Below, one piece after another: positions 1-6,511 of a stretch of DNA of 25,688 nt. Numbering within the stretch: the stretch's first letter is position 1; every line of letters begins with the position of its first letter. The notes beneath the pieces were generated by a model. That model was not told the origin of the DNA, ran no database searches, and saw nothing but the letters and a program-made list of their open reading frames with translations. Origin of the DNA: Sphingomonadales bacterium UBA6174 (GTDB lineage: Bacteria > Pseudomonadota > Alphaproteobacteria > Sphingomonadales > Sphingomonadaceae); the NCBI GenBank assembly GCA_002422945.1, contig DITW01000001.1, positions 3,728 through 29,415 on the forward strand. Direction: 5' to 3'. Made by a program: the position numbers and the translations under genes.

Positions 1-29
1 TGGAAGTTCGAGTCTTCTCGACCGCACCA
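1..29 (+). tRNA. 3' end of a tRNA gene, probably tRNA-Leu (5' part outside window)
   Basis: Bases 2-18 form a five-pair T arm (GGAAG with CTTCT, one G-T pair) around the loop TTCGAGT. They are followed by a seven-base acceptor strand CGACCGC, discriminator A and an encoded CCA at 27-29. The acceptor would pair with GCGGTCG, a common start of class II tRNA-Leu genes, and the bases before the T arm fit the end of a long variable arm. The isotype is inference because the anticodon is outside the window. The recombinase 200 bp away makes this a possible integration site. Confidence 0.72.
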
Positions 30-231
30 AACAGTCCTAGAAGGTAACTGATTTTCGCCCTAGGGCGTGGTACCCTTGCAAAGTGGCGCAGTTCTGCGGG
101 CTTTGGGGACACCTCATAAACCTGATGAAGCCAGAGACCCCCGTCTGTCGCGGTGTTCAGGTAAAGAAAATGCCGGATTCTCTGTCCTCGAAAACCCGGC
201 TTCACCTCGATTTTATGATGTGATTGGCAGC
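30..231. other. Spacer between tRNA end and recombinase; no gene seen
   Basis: About 200 bp without a convincing reading frame. The only structure I see is a perfect 12-bp palindrome, CGCCCTAGGGCG, at 56-67. It lacks a loop and a T tract, so I do not call it a terminator. If the tRNA is the attachment locus, the left island boundary lies at its 3' end or in this spacer. Confidence 0.4.
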
Positions 232-1869
232 TCAGGCCGCGAACCCGAACTGGCGTTCCTGCTCTATCCAGTCCGCTGGCATGTCACAGCTGAGCAGGCC
301 TCGGCGGGTCAGGCCGTTGGGTTGTGTACCATCCGCGATCGCTTCGATGATCCGGGGGCTAATCCAGGACAGACGCAACAGCCTCGCCAATTGGGTCCGG
401 CATCGCCCTTCCTGCTTCGCGATCTGGTTGAGGCTGAGCGCAGGTGATGCAAGCACGAGGCGCTGCGCCTCCATGGCATCGGCGATCAGGTCGAGAAGAT
501 CATCGGATGTACGATTTACCGATGCATCGGCATCTATTCGTAGCTTGGCCTCCCGGAACGGTCGCCGAGTTGGGAGTGGGATGGACCAGGCCCAGCTGGA
601 CTCCGTTGCGATGCCTAGGGCCTCAGGATTGAGGAGAACCTCGATGCAATTGGCTCTGATCGTCATCGCTGCAACGAGCGAGCGGAGGGCAGGGTTTACC
701 TTGCCAAGCTGACGAAGTTGGCCGGCAAGTAGATGCGCAGTGGCGAACATGGTACGCAGTTGGCCTGCCTCTTCGATGCCTGACAGCCGGCGCATAGCAT
801 GCTCATCGTTGAGCAGCCCTTCGAGCTGACCGATGAGGTGCTGCTCGAGATGGGCGCGCCGGAAGCGGAGGCCGGCTGGATCTTCGGGTCGGGCAAGGTC
901 CTTGCGGGTTTCATAATAAGCGTAGCGACGCACCTTGCTCGAACCATAAGTGGGCACCATTGGCCGCCCTTTGGGATCAGTGAGGAGGCCGCGCAACAAA
1001 GCTTCTTGCCGATCGTTGGTGGGGCGTTTCCTCGGCGGCGCTTTCTCTCTGAGTTGTGCCTGCACCGCATCCCAAAGGTCTTCATCTACAATGGGTTGGT
1101 GCTCTCCATCATAAACCTGTCCCTTGTGAACAATCATGCCGCGGTAGATCGGGTTCTTGAGCAGGTGGAACAGGCTGCCCCGCTCGAAGGGGATGCCACC
1201 GCGATGCGGGCCGCTCGCGCGCTGCTGCACCTTGGTGACTAAGCCTTCGGCGCGCAGTAGTTCGATCAGCGCAGGCACCGACCTGATCTCAAGGTAACGC
1301 CGCATGATCGTGCGAACGCGTTCGGCTTCCTCTGGCACCGGCACCAGCTTCCGCTCGACCACCTGATAGCCGAGCGGGACGGGACCGCCCATCCATATGC
1401 CCTTCTTCTTGGAGGCGGCGATCTTGTCACGGATACGTTCGCCGGTGACCTCGCGCTCGAACTGGGCGAATGACAGCAGCACATTAAGCGTCAGTCGTCC
1501 CATGCTGGTCGTGGTGTTGAACGCCTGTGTCACTGATACGAAGCTTGCCTGCTTGGCATCAAGCCGTTCAACGATCTTGGCGAAGTCTGCCAGGCTGCGG
1601 GTCAGGCGATCGACCTTGTACACGATAATGACATCGACAAGGCCAGCGTCGATGTCGGCCATCAGCGCCTTCATGCCGGGCCGCTCCATGTTCCCGCCTG
1701 AAAAGCCGCCATCATCATAGCGGCCCTGCACCAGCGTCCAGCCTTCATGACGTTGGCTCAGGATATAGGCTTCGCAGGCCTCGCGCTGGGCATCAAGACT
1801 GTTGAACTCCTGCTCCAACCCATCCTCGGTCGATTTGCGGGTATAGACCGCGCAGCGCAGCATCTTCAT
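232..1869 (-). CDS. Large serine recombinase (resolvase/invertase superfamily)
   Basis: A 545-residue site-specific recombinase expected to cut and rejoin DNA through a phosphoserine link. The N-terminal resolvase domain (about 1-150) has the start signature Y9-T-R-K-S13, with S13 the likely nucleophile and R11 beside it, then YKVDRLTRSL and the long helix ending FEREVTGERIRDK. A recombinase domain follows (about 160-280), then the region where relatives carry a four-cysteine zinc ribbon. Here that stretch has no cysteines, a divergent form I associate with alphaproteobacterial members. The start ATG shares four bases (ATGA) with the stop of the DUF2924 gene, so translation is probably coupled. 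It is the last gene of a three-gene cassette and points towards the tRNA end. Family assignment is firm. Whether it moves this island, or inverts or excises something smaller, is not shown. Confidence 0.93.
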   Translation of the reverse strand: MKMLRCAVYTRKSTEDGLEQEFNSLDAQREACEAYILSQRHEGWTLVQGRYDDGGFSGGNMERPGMKALMADIDAGLVDVIIVYKVDRLTRSLADFAKIVERLDAKQASFVSVTQAFNTTTSMGRLTLNVLLSFAQFEREVTGERIRDKIAASKKKGIWMGGPVPLGYQVVERKLVPVPEEAERVRTIMRRYLEIRSVPALIELLRAEGLVTKVQQRASGPHRGGIPFERGSLFHLLKNPIYRGMIVHKGQVYDGEHQPIVDEDLWDAVQAQLREKAPPRKRPTNDRQEALLRGLLTDPKGRPMVPTYGSSKVRRYAYYETRKDLARPEDPAGLRFRRAHLEQHLIGQLEGLLNDEHAMRRLSGIEEAGQLRTMFATAHLLAGQLRQLGKVNPALRSLVAAMTIRANCIEVLLNPEALGIATESSWAWSIPLPTRRPFREAKLRIDADASVNRTSDDLLDLIADAMEAQRLVLASPALSLNQIAKQEGRCRTQLARLLRLSWISPRIIEAIADGTQPNGLTRRGLLSCDMPADWIEQERQFGFAA

Positions 1870-2297
1870 TTCTTCTGCTCCGTCAGGCCGAAGAACCGGT
1901 TGCCGTTCCAGTGCGTCCCTGTAATCGCCTTGGCGATGGCCGTGAGCGACCTCCAGTGCTTCCCATCGAATTCGAAGCCATCGTCAAGCACGATGACGGT
2001 ATGCCCGACCCCATGCCAGTCGCGGACAAGCCGAGTGCCCGGAGTCAGCTTGCGCGGCATCGGCTTCATATCTCCGCTCTCCCCGGCCTTTGCCTTCACC
2101 CGCAGGAGTAGCAACCGGGTCGAGCGGCTGATCCCGCCCAGTCGTCGCTTCTGCAGTTTGTAACCGATGCCCAAGCGCAGCAGTTCAGGTGACAGATTGG
2201 GAGCAGGCGCGTCGTAATGACGCACCCATTTGGCCTTCAGTTCCCCGGGCGGTAACTCAGCCAGCCGCCCGAGGGTCAGATATGGTCGGCGGCCCAT
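1866..2297 (-). CDS. DUF2924 family protein of the recombinase cassette
   Basis: A 143-residue basic protein matching the DUF2924 family, which is repeatedly encoded just upstream of serine recombinases in alphaproteobacteria. Its molecular role is not established; a DNA-binding helper or directionality factor is a guess. Visible traits are an N-terminal segment with LAELPPGELKAKWVRHY, a middle rich in Arg and Lys, and the C-terminal motif FEFDGKHWRSLTAIAKAITG followed by HWNGNRFFGL, which is typical of the family and resembles a small DNA-binding fold. The start overlaps the DUF3489 stop by one base (TGATG) and its own stop overlaps the recombinase start by four, so the three genes form one tightly coupled unit. 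Confidence 0.85.
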   Translation of the reverse strand: MGRRPYLTLGRLAELPPGELKAKWVRHYDAPAPNLSPELLRLGIGYKLQKRRLGGISRSTRLLLLRVKAKAGESGDMKPMPRKLTPGTRLVRDWHGVGHTVIVLDDGFEFDGKHWRSLTAIAKAITGTHWNGNRFFGLTEQKK

Positions 2298-2617
2298 CAG
2301 GCGGCTACCTCGATAGCAGTCATTTTGTAGATGGTGGTACCATCCTCGCGCTTGTCGCGCTCAAGCCCTCGACCTTTTTTGCGCAGCCCTGTCAGGAAGG
2401 CCCGGCAGGTGTGGGGGAGCCAGCCGGTGGCCTGGCACAGATCTGCAAGCGAGGCGCCGGCATCCTGCTGGAGTAGCCCTACCACCAGCGAGACTTTGGT
2501 CTGTGGTTTGCTCGTAGCTTGCGCCGGAGCAAGCGTCCCCATGTCTGACGCTAAGGTCAGCGGCTTGCGGACCATCTTGCGCGGCTGCTTGGTGGGGGTG
2601 GTGATTTCCTTGGTCAT
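2297..2617 (-). CDS. DUF3489 family protein, intact copy A
   Basis: A 106-residue protein of the DUF3489 family, first gene of the cassette. I chose the ATG at 2617 because GGAGGA lies at a good distance before it and the second copy at 21268 starts at the matching codon; a longer frame to 2659 would run through the leader hairpin. A low-complexity Thr/Lys/Pro-rich N-terminus leads to a conserved helical domain (LLQQDAGASLADLCQATGW, then LPHTCRAFLTGLRKKG). This reads like a winged-helix or helix-turn-helix fold, so DNA or regulator binding is plausible but unproven. It ends TIYKMTAIEVAA, the part lost from copy B. Confidence 0.85.
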   Translation of the reverse strand: MTKEITTPTKQPRKMVRKPLTLASDMGTLAPAQATSKPQTKVSLVVGLLQQDAGASLADLCQATGWLPHTCRAFLTGLRKKGRGLERDKREDGTTIYKMTAIEVAA

Positions 2618-2635
2618 TGAGTGGTCCTCCGTATC

Positions 2636-2694
2636 GGAGCAGCACCACGCTGCTCCCAACCACCCAAGGCCCTGCCGAACGCGTCGGTCAGGGC
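2636..2694 (-). promoter_or_regulatory. Two-hairpin leader of the DUF3489 cassette, copy A
   Basis: On the minus strand, directly before the DUF3489 ribosome site, two stems are visible. The first (2694-2669) pairs GCCCTG with CAGGGC and CCGA with TCGG, with a single bulged A. The second (2656-2636) pairs GGAGCAGC with GCTGCTCC. Both recur at the same place before copy B at 21287-21344, with changes confined mainly to the loops. This is what a cis-acting RNA element or a DNA binding site would look like; the mechanism is unknown. Confidence 0.5.
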
Positions 2695-2728
2695 AGCAGC
2701 CCGATATACGGGCCGCGATTTATGTCCG

Positions 2729-2770
2729 TTACCAATGCTCGAATTGCGCAGGAAGTCGAATGGAATGTAT
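2729..2770 (-). pseudogene. C-terminal tail of a lost gene upstream of the cassette
   Basis: A short minus-strand frame reads IHSIRLPAQFEHW and stops. The same frame upstream of copy B reads YSIRLPAHSEHWSYT and stops, so the conservation here reflects the end of a gene that once preceded DUF3489. In this copy everything upstream of the tail is replaced by G-runs. I do not recognise the family. Confidence 0.4.
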
Positions 2771-2796
2771 CGGGGGGGGACATTCGGGGGGGACAT
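2771..2796. repeat. Tandem G-run repeat (CG8-ACATT, CG7-ACAT)
   Basis: Two near-identical units sit side by side: C plus eight G and ACATT at 2771-2784, then C plus seven G and ACAT at 2785-2796. They lie exactly where homology to the copy B upstream frame ends, so they mark a rearrangement point or slippage-prone DNA. They might support guanine-rich structure on the plus strand. Confidence 0.55.
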
Positions 2797-2968
2797 GTTG
2801 TCGGGCGATCCGGAAGAACTCCTATGGGTTGAGGATGTCCCGAAATAGTCGATCATTCATCGAGAATAGAGCCGCTAAGCTGACGACGGCAATACCCGAA
2901 CGTTGCAGCAGCTTGGGATTTCCAATCGTCTAGCCCGCAACAATTACCTCCACCTGCCCGTTGCGTAA

Positions 2969-3507
2969 TACGCGCACGCCCAGAGCCATGTCCTCATCGA
3001 GGCTGCGAGCCATGTGCGAACACCGGTGCATCTTAACCATGCACAGGCTGCGACCTTGTGTTGCGCTAGTCTTGCTGCTTGGTGCGCGGTTGTAATTGAG
3101 GGTGCTCTGAGAGCTGGGCAGATTGCCGTGATCCAAGGAACCGGAGGCGTTGATATCCAGGCGCTGCAAATCTTCAAAGCCTTGTGGGGGGGGGCATAGC
3201 GATTGTTACTTCCTCGTCGGACGAGAAACTGACTACGGTCCAAGCACTCGGCGCAGATTTCGGAATAAACTACTGTGCCGATCCGGTATGGGACGAGGCT
3301 GTGCTGCGGATCACAGGCGGCTCGGGCGCCGATCTGGTGCTGGACATCGGCGGTGCCGACACTCTGGCACGTTCGATCAATGCAGCTCGGCAGGGTGGGC
3401 AAGTGTCAATCATTGGCGCGCGCGGGGCGGTCGGCGAGCCTTCTTCAATTCCTGTCGAACAGACGCTTATCAGGAAGCTGACGCTTAAAGGTATCACAGT
3501 CAGTAGG
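2969..3507 (+). pseudogene. Zinc-type (medium-chain) alcohol dehydrogenase, truncated and frameshifted
   Basis: Two plus-strand frames together read as the middle of an MDR-family alcohol dehydrogenase/quinone oxidoreductase. The first (to about 3193) has the segment VRTPVHLNHAQAATL and the Rossmann glycine motif VIQGTGGVDIQALQIFKAL. After a one-base shift in a nine-G run (3186-3194) the second continues TSSSDEKLTTVQALGADFG, LRITGGSGADLVLDIGG and GGQVSIIGARG, stopping matching the family at about GITVS. The N-terminal GroES-like domain and the C-terminus are missing, so the gene is dead even if the G-run were a sequencing slip. It may be a leftover of a larger catabolic cluster. An in-frame stop precedes the homology at 2966. 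Confidence 0.8.
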
Positions 3508-3530
3508 TGCTCTGTATCACCCGAGGAAAC

Positions 3531-3566
3531 AAAAAAGTCCGGGAGGGGTATGACCCCCTCTCGGAC
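3531..3566 (-). terminator. Rho-independent terminator facing left
   Basis: A 12-pair stem (GTCCGGGAGGGG at 3537-3548 with its partner at 3555-3566, one G-T pair) and a six-base loop are followed on the minus strand by six T (3536-3531). It would stop transcripts coming from the SnoaL-like gene at 3827, 260 bp upstream of it on that strand. Confidence 0.75.
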
Positions 3567-3595
3567 TATTAGGGCATCGTAATGGAGGTTGGAAT

Positions 3596-3760
3596 TTGAC
3601 CGTCATGTCCATGCCATCGCTAGCCATGATGGCTGAACTCAGCAAAATTCTCCTGATCTTGATCCCCGTCATCTTATCCTTCCTAAGATTTGATATTATT
3701 CTTCAAGGATATGCAGACAGAATGGGCGCTCAGAAAAAAGACAAACTCCCTCACACGTAA
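3596..3760 (+). CDS. Possible 54-residue single-span membrane peptide (TTG start)
   Basis: A small frame with GGAGG at 3584-3588, seven bases before TTG at 3596. It has an N-terminal Met-rich part, a hydrophobic stretch SKILLILIPVILSFL that could cross a membrane, then a charged tail RMGAQKKDKL. No family is recognised. The good ribosome site and the membrane-like segment favour a real gene. Against it are the short length, rare start codon and surrounding debris. An in-frame ATG at 3605 is badly placed for the same ribosome site. Confidence 0.28.
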   Translation: MTVMSMPSLAMMAELSKILLILIPVILSFLRFDIILQGYADRMGAQKKDKLPHT

Positions 3761-3826
3761 TCCATAGCTGTCCACCCTGGATTTCGATGCCTTGTTTTCA
3801 CATCAATTCAAATGATCGGATACGGA

Positions 3827-4267
3827 TCAGACAAATACGGCGCCGAGATCCGGTCCGAATGATTCGATGACCTCCATCGGATTCCAGAATTCGCGGAACA
3901 GGATCATCTTCCCATCGCGGAAGCGCTGGATCGTGGCATAGGTCTGCTTGTATTTCGCGCCGGACGGGAGGGTGCAGCCGCCCGAATATTCGATGATCAG
4001 CTTATCCGGCTCACCCGTTGTGTTGATCACGACGTCATGGAAGGTAAGTCCCGTGAAATATTTCATCACGTTGCTCAGATAGGCGACGCAATCTTTCTTG
4101 CCGACGACGCGCGAGGGCATGTTGATCGTGTTGGCATAAGGAAATTCCAGCACGAGATCGTCGTGCAGCAGATCGTACCAATTTTCCATATTGAAGGCGG
4201 ACATCAGCTTGCGCGCCACTTCGATGTTGGTGGCGGTTTCATTTTCTCTGCTCAACGTTGTGTTCAT
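3827..4267 (-). CDS. SnoaL/NTF2-like protein 1
   Basis: A 146-residue NTF2-fold protein of the SnoaL-like group, last gene of the catabolic block. The fold is shown by the helical start (NIEVARKLMSAFNMENWYDLL), the strand pair HDDLVLEFPYANTINMPSRVVG, and the terminal pattern IQRFRDGKMILFREFWNPMEVI. Such proteins are small cone-shaped cyclases, isomerases, hydratases or ligand binders; the reaction here cannot be assigned. ATG at 4267 is preferred because AGGAGG precedes it by ten bases; upstream in-frame codons lie in the promoter region. It has its own promoter with two dyads (4359-4409) and is followed by a terminator at 3531. It is only distantly similar to the two other SnoaL-like proteins in the block. 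Confidence 0.82.
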   Translation of the reverse strand: MNTTLSRENETATNIEVARKLMSAFNMENWYDLLHDDLVLEFPYANTINMPSRVVGKKDCVAYLSNVMKYFTGLTFHDVVINTTGEPDKLIIEYSGGCTLPSGAKYKQTYATIQRFRDGKMILFREFWNPMEVIESFGPDLGAVFV

Positions 4268-4358
4268 GCCTTTCACTCCTCCTATCCTGATTATATTCGG
4301 TGCAGTCCTGTGGTCAGCAATGTCATTCATTCCTGCCAGCGCTGACTGATCTGGATCT

Positions 4359-4409
4359 AATCGACCATACGGTCACGATCTTGTCAATTCAAATCAAACC
4401 ACTCGGTGC
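4359..4409 (-). promoter_or_regulatory. Promoter and two operator-like dyads of SnoaL-like gene 1
   Basis: On the minus strand TTGACA (4387-4382) is followed after 17 bp by TCGATT (4364-4359). The dyad CGACCATACGGTCA (4362-4375) fills most of the spacer, and a second copy, AAACCACTCGGTGC (4396-4409), lies just upstream of the -35, with centres 34 bp apart. Both match the ACCA-NN-YGGT core found before other genes of the cluster, which suggests repression by the local TetR protein. Confidence 0.5.
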
Positions 4410-4465
4410 ATTTTTTATTTAAAATAAAATGTTGATAAATATCATAATTTTATAGCTGATCATCT

Positions 4466-4482
4466 CAACCGCAAGGCGGTTG
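4466..4482. terminator. Hairpin CAACCGC-AAG-GCGGTTG after SnoaL-like gene 2
   Basis: A perfect seven-pair stem with a three-base loop lies 34 bp beyond the stop of the gene at 4516. It has no T tract on either side, so it could be a weak or Rho-assisted terminator, or an RNA 3' end stabiliser, rather than a classical terminator. Confidence 0.35.
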
Positions 4483-4515
4483 TGCGCATCCGTCATGCCT
4501 ATCTCCGCTGGCGGC

Positions 4516-4929
4516 TCAATGTGCGTTGCTTTCGGCTTTTTCATATTCAAGGACAGTGATTTGATCGAAATATTCTTGAATATCGACGATCTTGCCGCCC
4601 GCGCAGCGGAACATCAGGAGATATTGGTTCTCATAGACCTTGCCGCTGGGGCCTACACCGCGCGAAGATGCTTCGATCGCCACACGATCATCTTCCCCGG
4701 TACTGCTCTTCACCTCGAAGCGAAATTCACGGAAATGCTGGAGAAATGCGGTGATCATCGCGATCGAGCCGGGCTTGTCCTTGGGACCGCCATAAGCGAA
4801 GGTCTCGCGCTTGCCGACAGCAGACCAGTTCGACACCTCGGCCATCAGCGCGAACATCTCGTCAAGTTTCCGCTCCGACAACAGTCGACAGAAGTCGATG
4901 ACAAGCTTGCGATTTTCTTCAGCGGACAT
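4516..4929 (-). CDS. SnoaL/NTF2-like protein 2
   Basis: A 137-residue NTF2-fold protein, second of three in the cluster. Visible family marks are the opening helix ENRKLVIDFCRLLSERKLDE, the strand section FRFEVKSSTGEDDRVAIEAS, and the closing pattern YLLMFRCAGGKIVDIQEYFD, where the last acidic residues often line the pocket. The start ATG follows AAGGAG by about a dozen bases. The gene has its own promoter with a degenerate operator immediately downstream of the -10 and is separated from the main operon by a 445-bp gap. Relatives include ketosteroid isomerase-like and polyketide cyclase-like enzymes; the substrate is unknown. Confidence 0.82.
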   Translation of the reverse strand: MSAEENRKLVIDFCRLLSERKLDEMFALMAEVSNWSAVGKRETFAYGGPKDKPGSIAMITAFLQHFREFRFEVKSSTGEDDRVAIEASSRGVGPSGKVYENQYLLMFRCAGGKIVDIQEYFDQITVLEYEKAESNAH

Positions 4930-5017
4930 AGTGAGGCATCTCCTTAGCCCAATGGCCGTTCCTTATTGCGATGCGTGCGCCGTCATGCAGTCGAGCATGA
5001 ATGCATTGCTCAAAAAC

Positions 5018-5060
5018 AAACCACATGAAATGATAATGTAGAACTTTTGGGAAGGGTCAA
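5018..5060 (-). promoter_or_regulatory. Promoter and degenerate operator of SnoaL-like gene 2
   Basis: On the minus strand TTGACC (5060-5055), a 17-bp spacer and ATTATC (5037-5032) form a good promoter. Directly downstream, 5018-5031 reads AAACCACATGAAAT on the plus strand: one strong half (AAACCA) of the shared dyad and one weak half. The placement resembles that at the hydroxylase promoter. Confidence 0.45.
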
Positions 5061-5374
5061 GTGATTTTGATCCTCGCGATACAGTGCGAATGTGTTGATA
5101 AATGCGCGATTTTTCCGTTATTTCTTACGCTGATTATTCTCCAATGAATATGGAGTAAATAACCTTTTTACAGTGTTTTGCGTAGAGGTTGCGCGCTTGG
5201 TCTCATTCATTGCACGGTGTGATGCACCATGGCGTCTGTCTATATTGCTGCGGAAACGCAAATCGCCTCCTTGGGCTAGATATATAGCGCAAGGTGGCGA
5301 TAAATATGAACCTATCGGTTCGTTATATGTTGGTAATGCGGCACTCTCCGCGATTTTTCCTCTACCTTGCCCCT
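5061..5374. other. 314-bp gap between promoter of SnoaL-like gene 2 and the methyltransferase stop; orphan operator inside
   Basis: No gene is seen. The stretch holds AT-rich segments and, at 5308-5321, the dyad GAACC-TATC-GGTTC, whose five-base arms match the regulon motif exactly. It is followed by GTTATATG, much like the GGTTCGTTATAAG found at the tetR promoter on its coding strand. No promoter for a known gene can be built around it, so it may be a relic of a lost gene or drive an antisense transcript into the methyltransferase. Confidence 0.45.
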
Positions 5375-6490
5375 CTATCGACGGGCAACGAGCAGGCTGC
5401 CTTTCTCGATAGGCTTCAAGTCCAATCGAATAGGTGGCGCAAAGCCTGCCTCTGCCAACCATTGCGATATTTCTTGGCAGGAGAAAATGCGAGTGGCGGT
5501 TTCGGTCAATAACGTCAGCTTGAAGGCCGCATGATAGGCCAAGATCGGTTGATCGTCGAGATATTCGTGGATCACGACGATGCCGCCCGGCCGTAGCACC
5601 TGATGGATACGCTGCATGATCGCAAGATTATCCTCAGCCGTCTGGTTATGGGCGACCGACAGGTAGAACACGACGTCATAGTCCGTTCCCCAATCGGCAT
5701 GGAGCAAGTCCCCCGGCAGCAAGCTGATCCGATCAGACATTTTTTTACGCTCGATCAGATCTTCGGTGAAGCTGAGCGCACTTTCAAGGTCCACGATGAC
5801 GGCCGTGAGTTCGGGATGGCGTTCACAGAATGAAATCGAATGAAGGCCGTGCGATCCGCCGAGATCGAGCATGCGCGACGCACCCGGTGGAAGGTCGATA
5901 TTGTCCAGAAGATCCGTCGTCAGATGGCGCGCGAATGCATGCATGTAACGCGAAAAGTCCGACCCCATTTCCGGTCGATCGACCATTTTGTCCCATAGGC
6001 TCTTGTCTGGCCCGCCGCGTTTAACGCTATCGGCCAAACCGCTCATCAGATCCCATGCTTGGGCCGTCCATATAAGGCCGGGATTATAGTCGACGATACC
6101 CTGGCTGGTGAACCAACGGGATGTGATCGGCGTATTGGCAAATGTCGTGCCGTGTTGCTCAAGATAGGATTGCGTCACCAGAAATTCGGCGAGGCTTGCG
6201 ATAGCTTGCTCGCTTGCGCTTAATGCGACCGCGAGGCTGGCCGCGTCACGAGGGCCGTCGGATAGAGCTTCAAACAAGCCGATGCGCCCGGCTGCGATGA
6301 TGGCCGCAGACTTCATCATGGGCATAAATACATCCAGCATCGGCAACTCGGCCGTCATGTCTGATTGGATTGTTATTGTTTGAGCATCGTTGAGGTCGGT
6401 CAGGCTGGAGCAGGTCATTTCAGGCGCGCATTCCAATGAGTCATGGTAAGGAAAATCGGTATCCAATGTGCGTACTCCATACTCCAGCAT
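5375..6490 (-). CDS. SAM-dependent O-methyltransferase-like protein
   Basis: A 371-residue protein with the two-part build of caffeate/COMT-like O-methyltransferases. A helical dimerisation and winged-helix part (about 50-190; MPMMKSAAIIAAGRIGLFEAL) is followed by a Rossmann methyltransferase domain with SAM motif MLDLGGSHG (207-215), the acidic strand end VIVDL (231-235), PGD (259-261) and LRPGGIVVIHEY (299-310). His281 in SVAHNQTAED sits where COMT enzymes have the catalytic His. The motif I tail GSHG differs from the usual GGTG. The first 45 residues look like an extension without family resemblance. ATG codons for M25 or M45 are alternative starts and none has a strong ribosome site. The gene begins 21 bp after the BKACE stop. 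In a catabolic operon it may protect or tailor a phenolic intermediate; this is inference. Confidence 0.8.
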   Translation of the reverse strand: MLEYGVRTLDTDFPYHDSLECAPEMTCSSLTDLNDAQTITIQSDMTAELPMLDVFMPMMKSAAIIAAGRIGLFEALSDGPRDAASLAVALSASEQAIASLAEFLVTQSYLEQHGTTFANTPITSRWFTSQGIVDYNPGLIWTAQAWDLMSGLADSVKRGGPDKSLWDKMVDRPEMGSDFSRYMHAFARHLTTDLLDNIDLPPGASRMLDLGGSHGLHSISFCERHPELTAVIVDLESALSFTEDLIERKKMSDRISLLPGDLLHADWGTDYDVVFYLSVAHNQTAEDNLAIMQRIHQVLRPGGIVVIHEYLDDQPILAYHAAFKLTLLTETATRIFSCQEISQWLAEAGFAPPIRLDLKPIEKGSLLVARR

Positions 6491-6511
6491 CGCAATGATG
6501 CCAGTTGTATC

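Noticed and set aside
56..67. Terminator after the tRNA (CGCCCTAGGGCG)
   Set aside because: A perfect palindrome but with no loop and no T tract.
2834..2858. A second IS481 end (GATGTCCC...)
   Set aside because: Only the first eight bases match the element's inner repeat; the rest and the terminal ACA are absent.
2930..3169. Minus-strand frame ending GVRVLRNGQVEVIVAG
   Set aside because: The tail looks protein-like, but the rest is antisense to the dehydrogenase relic, and no ribosome site or family supports it.
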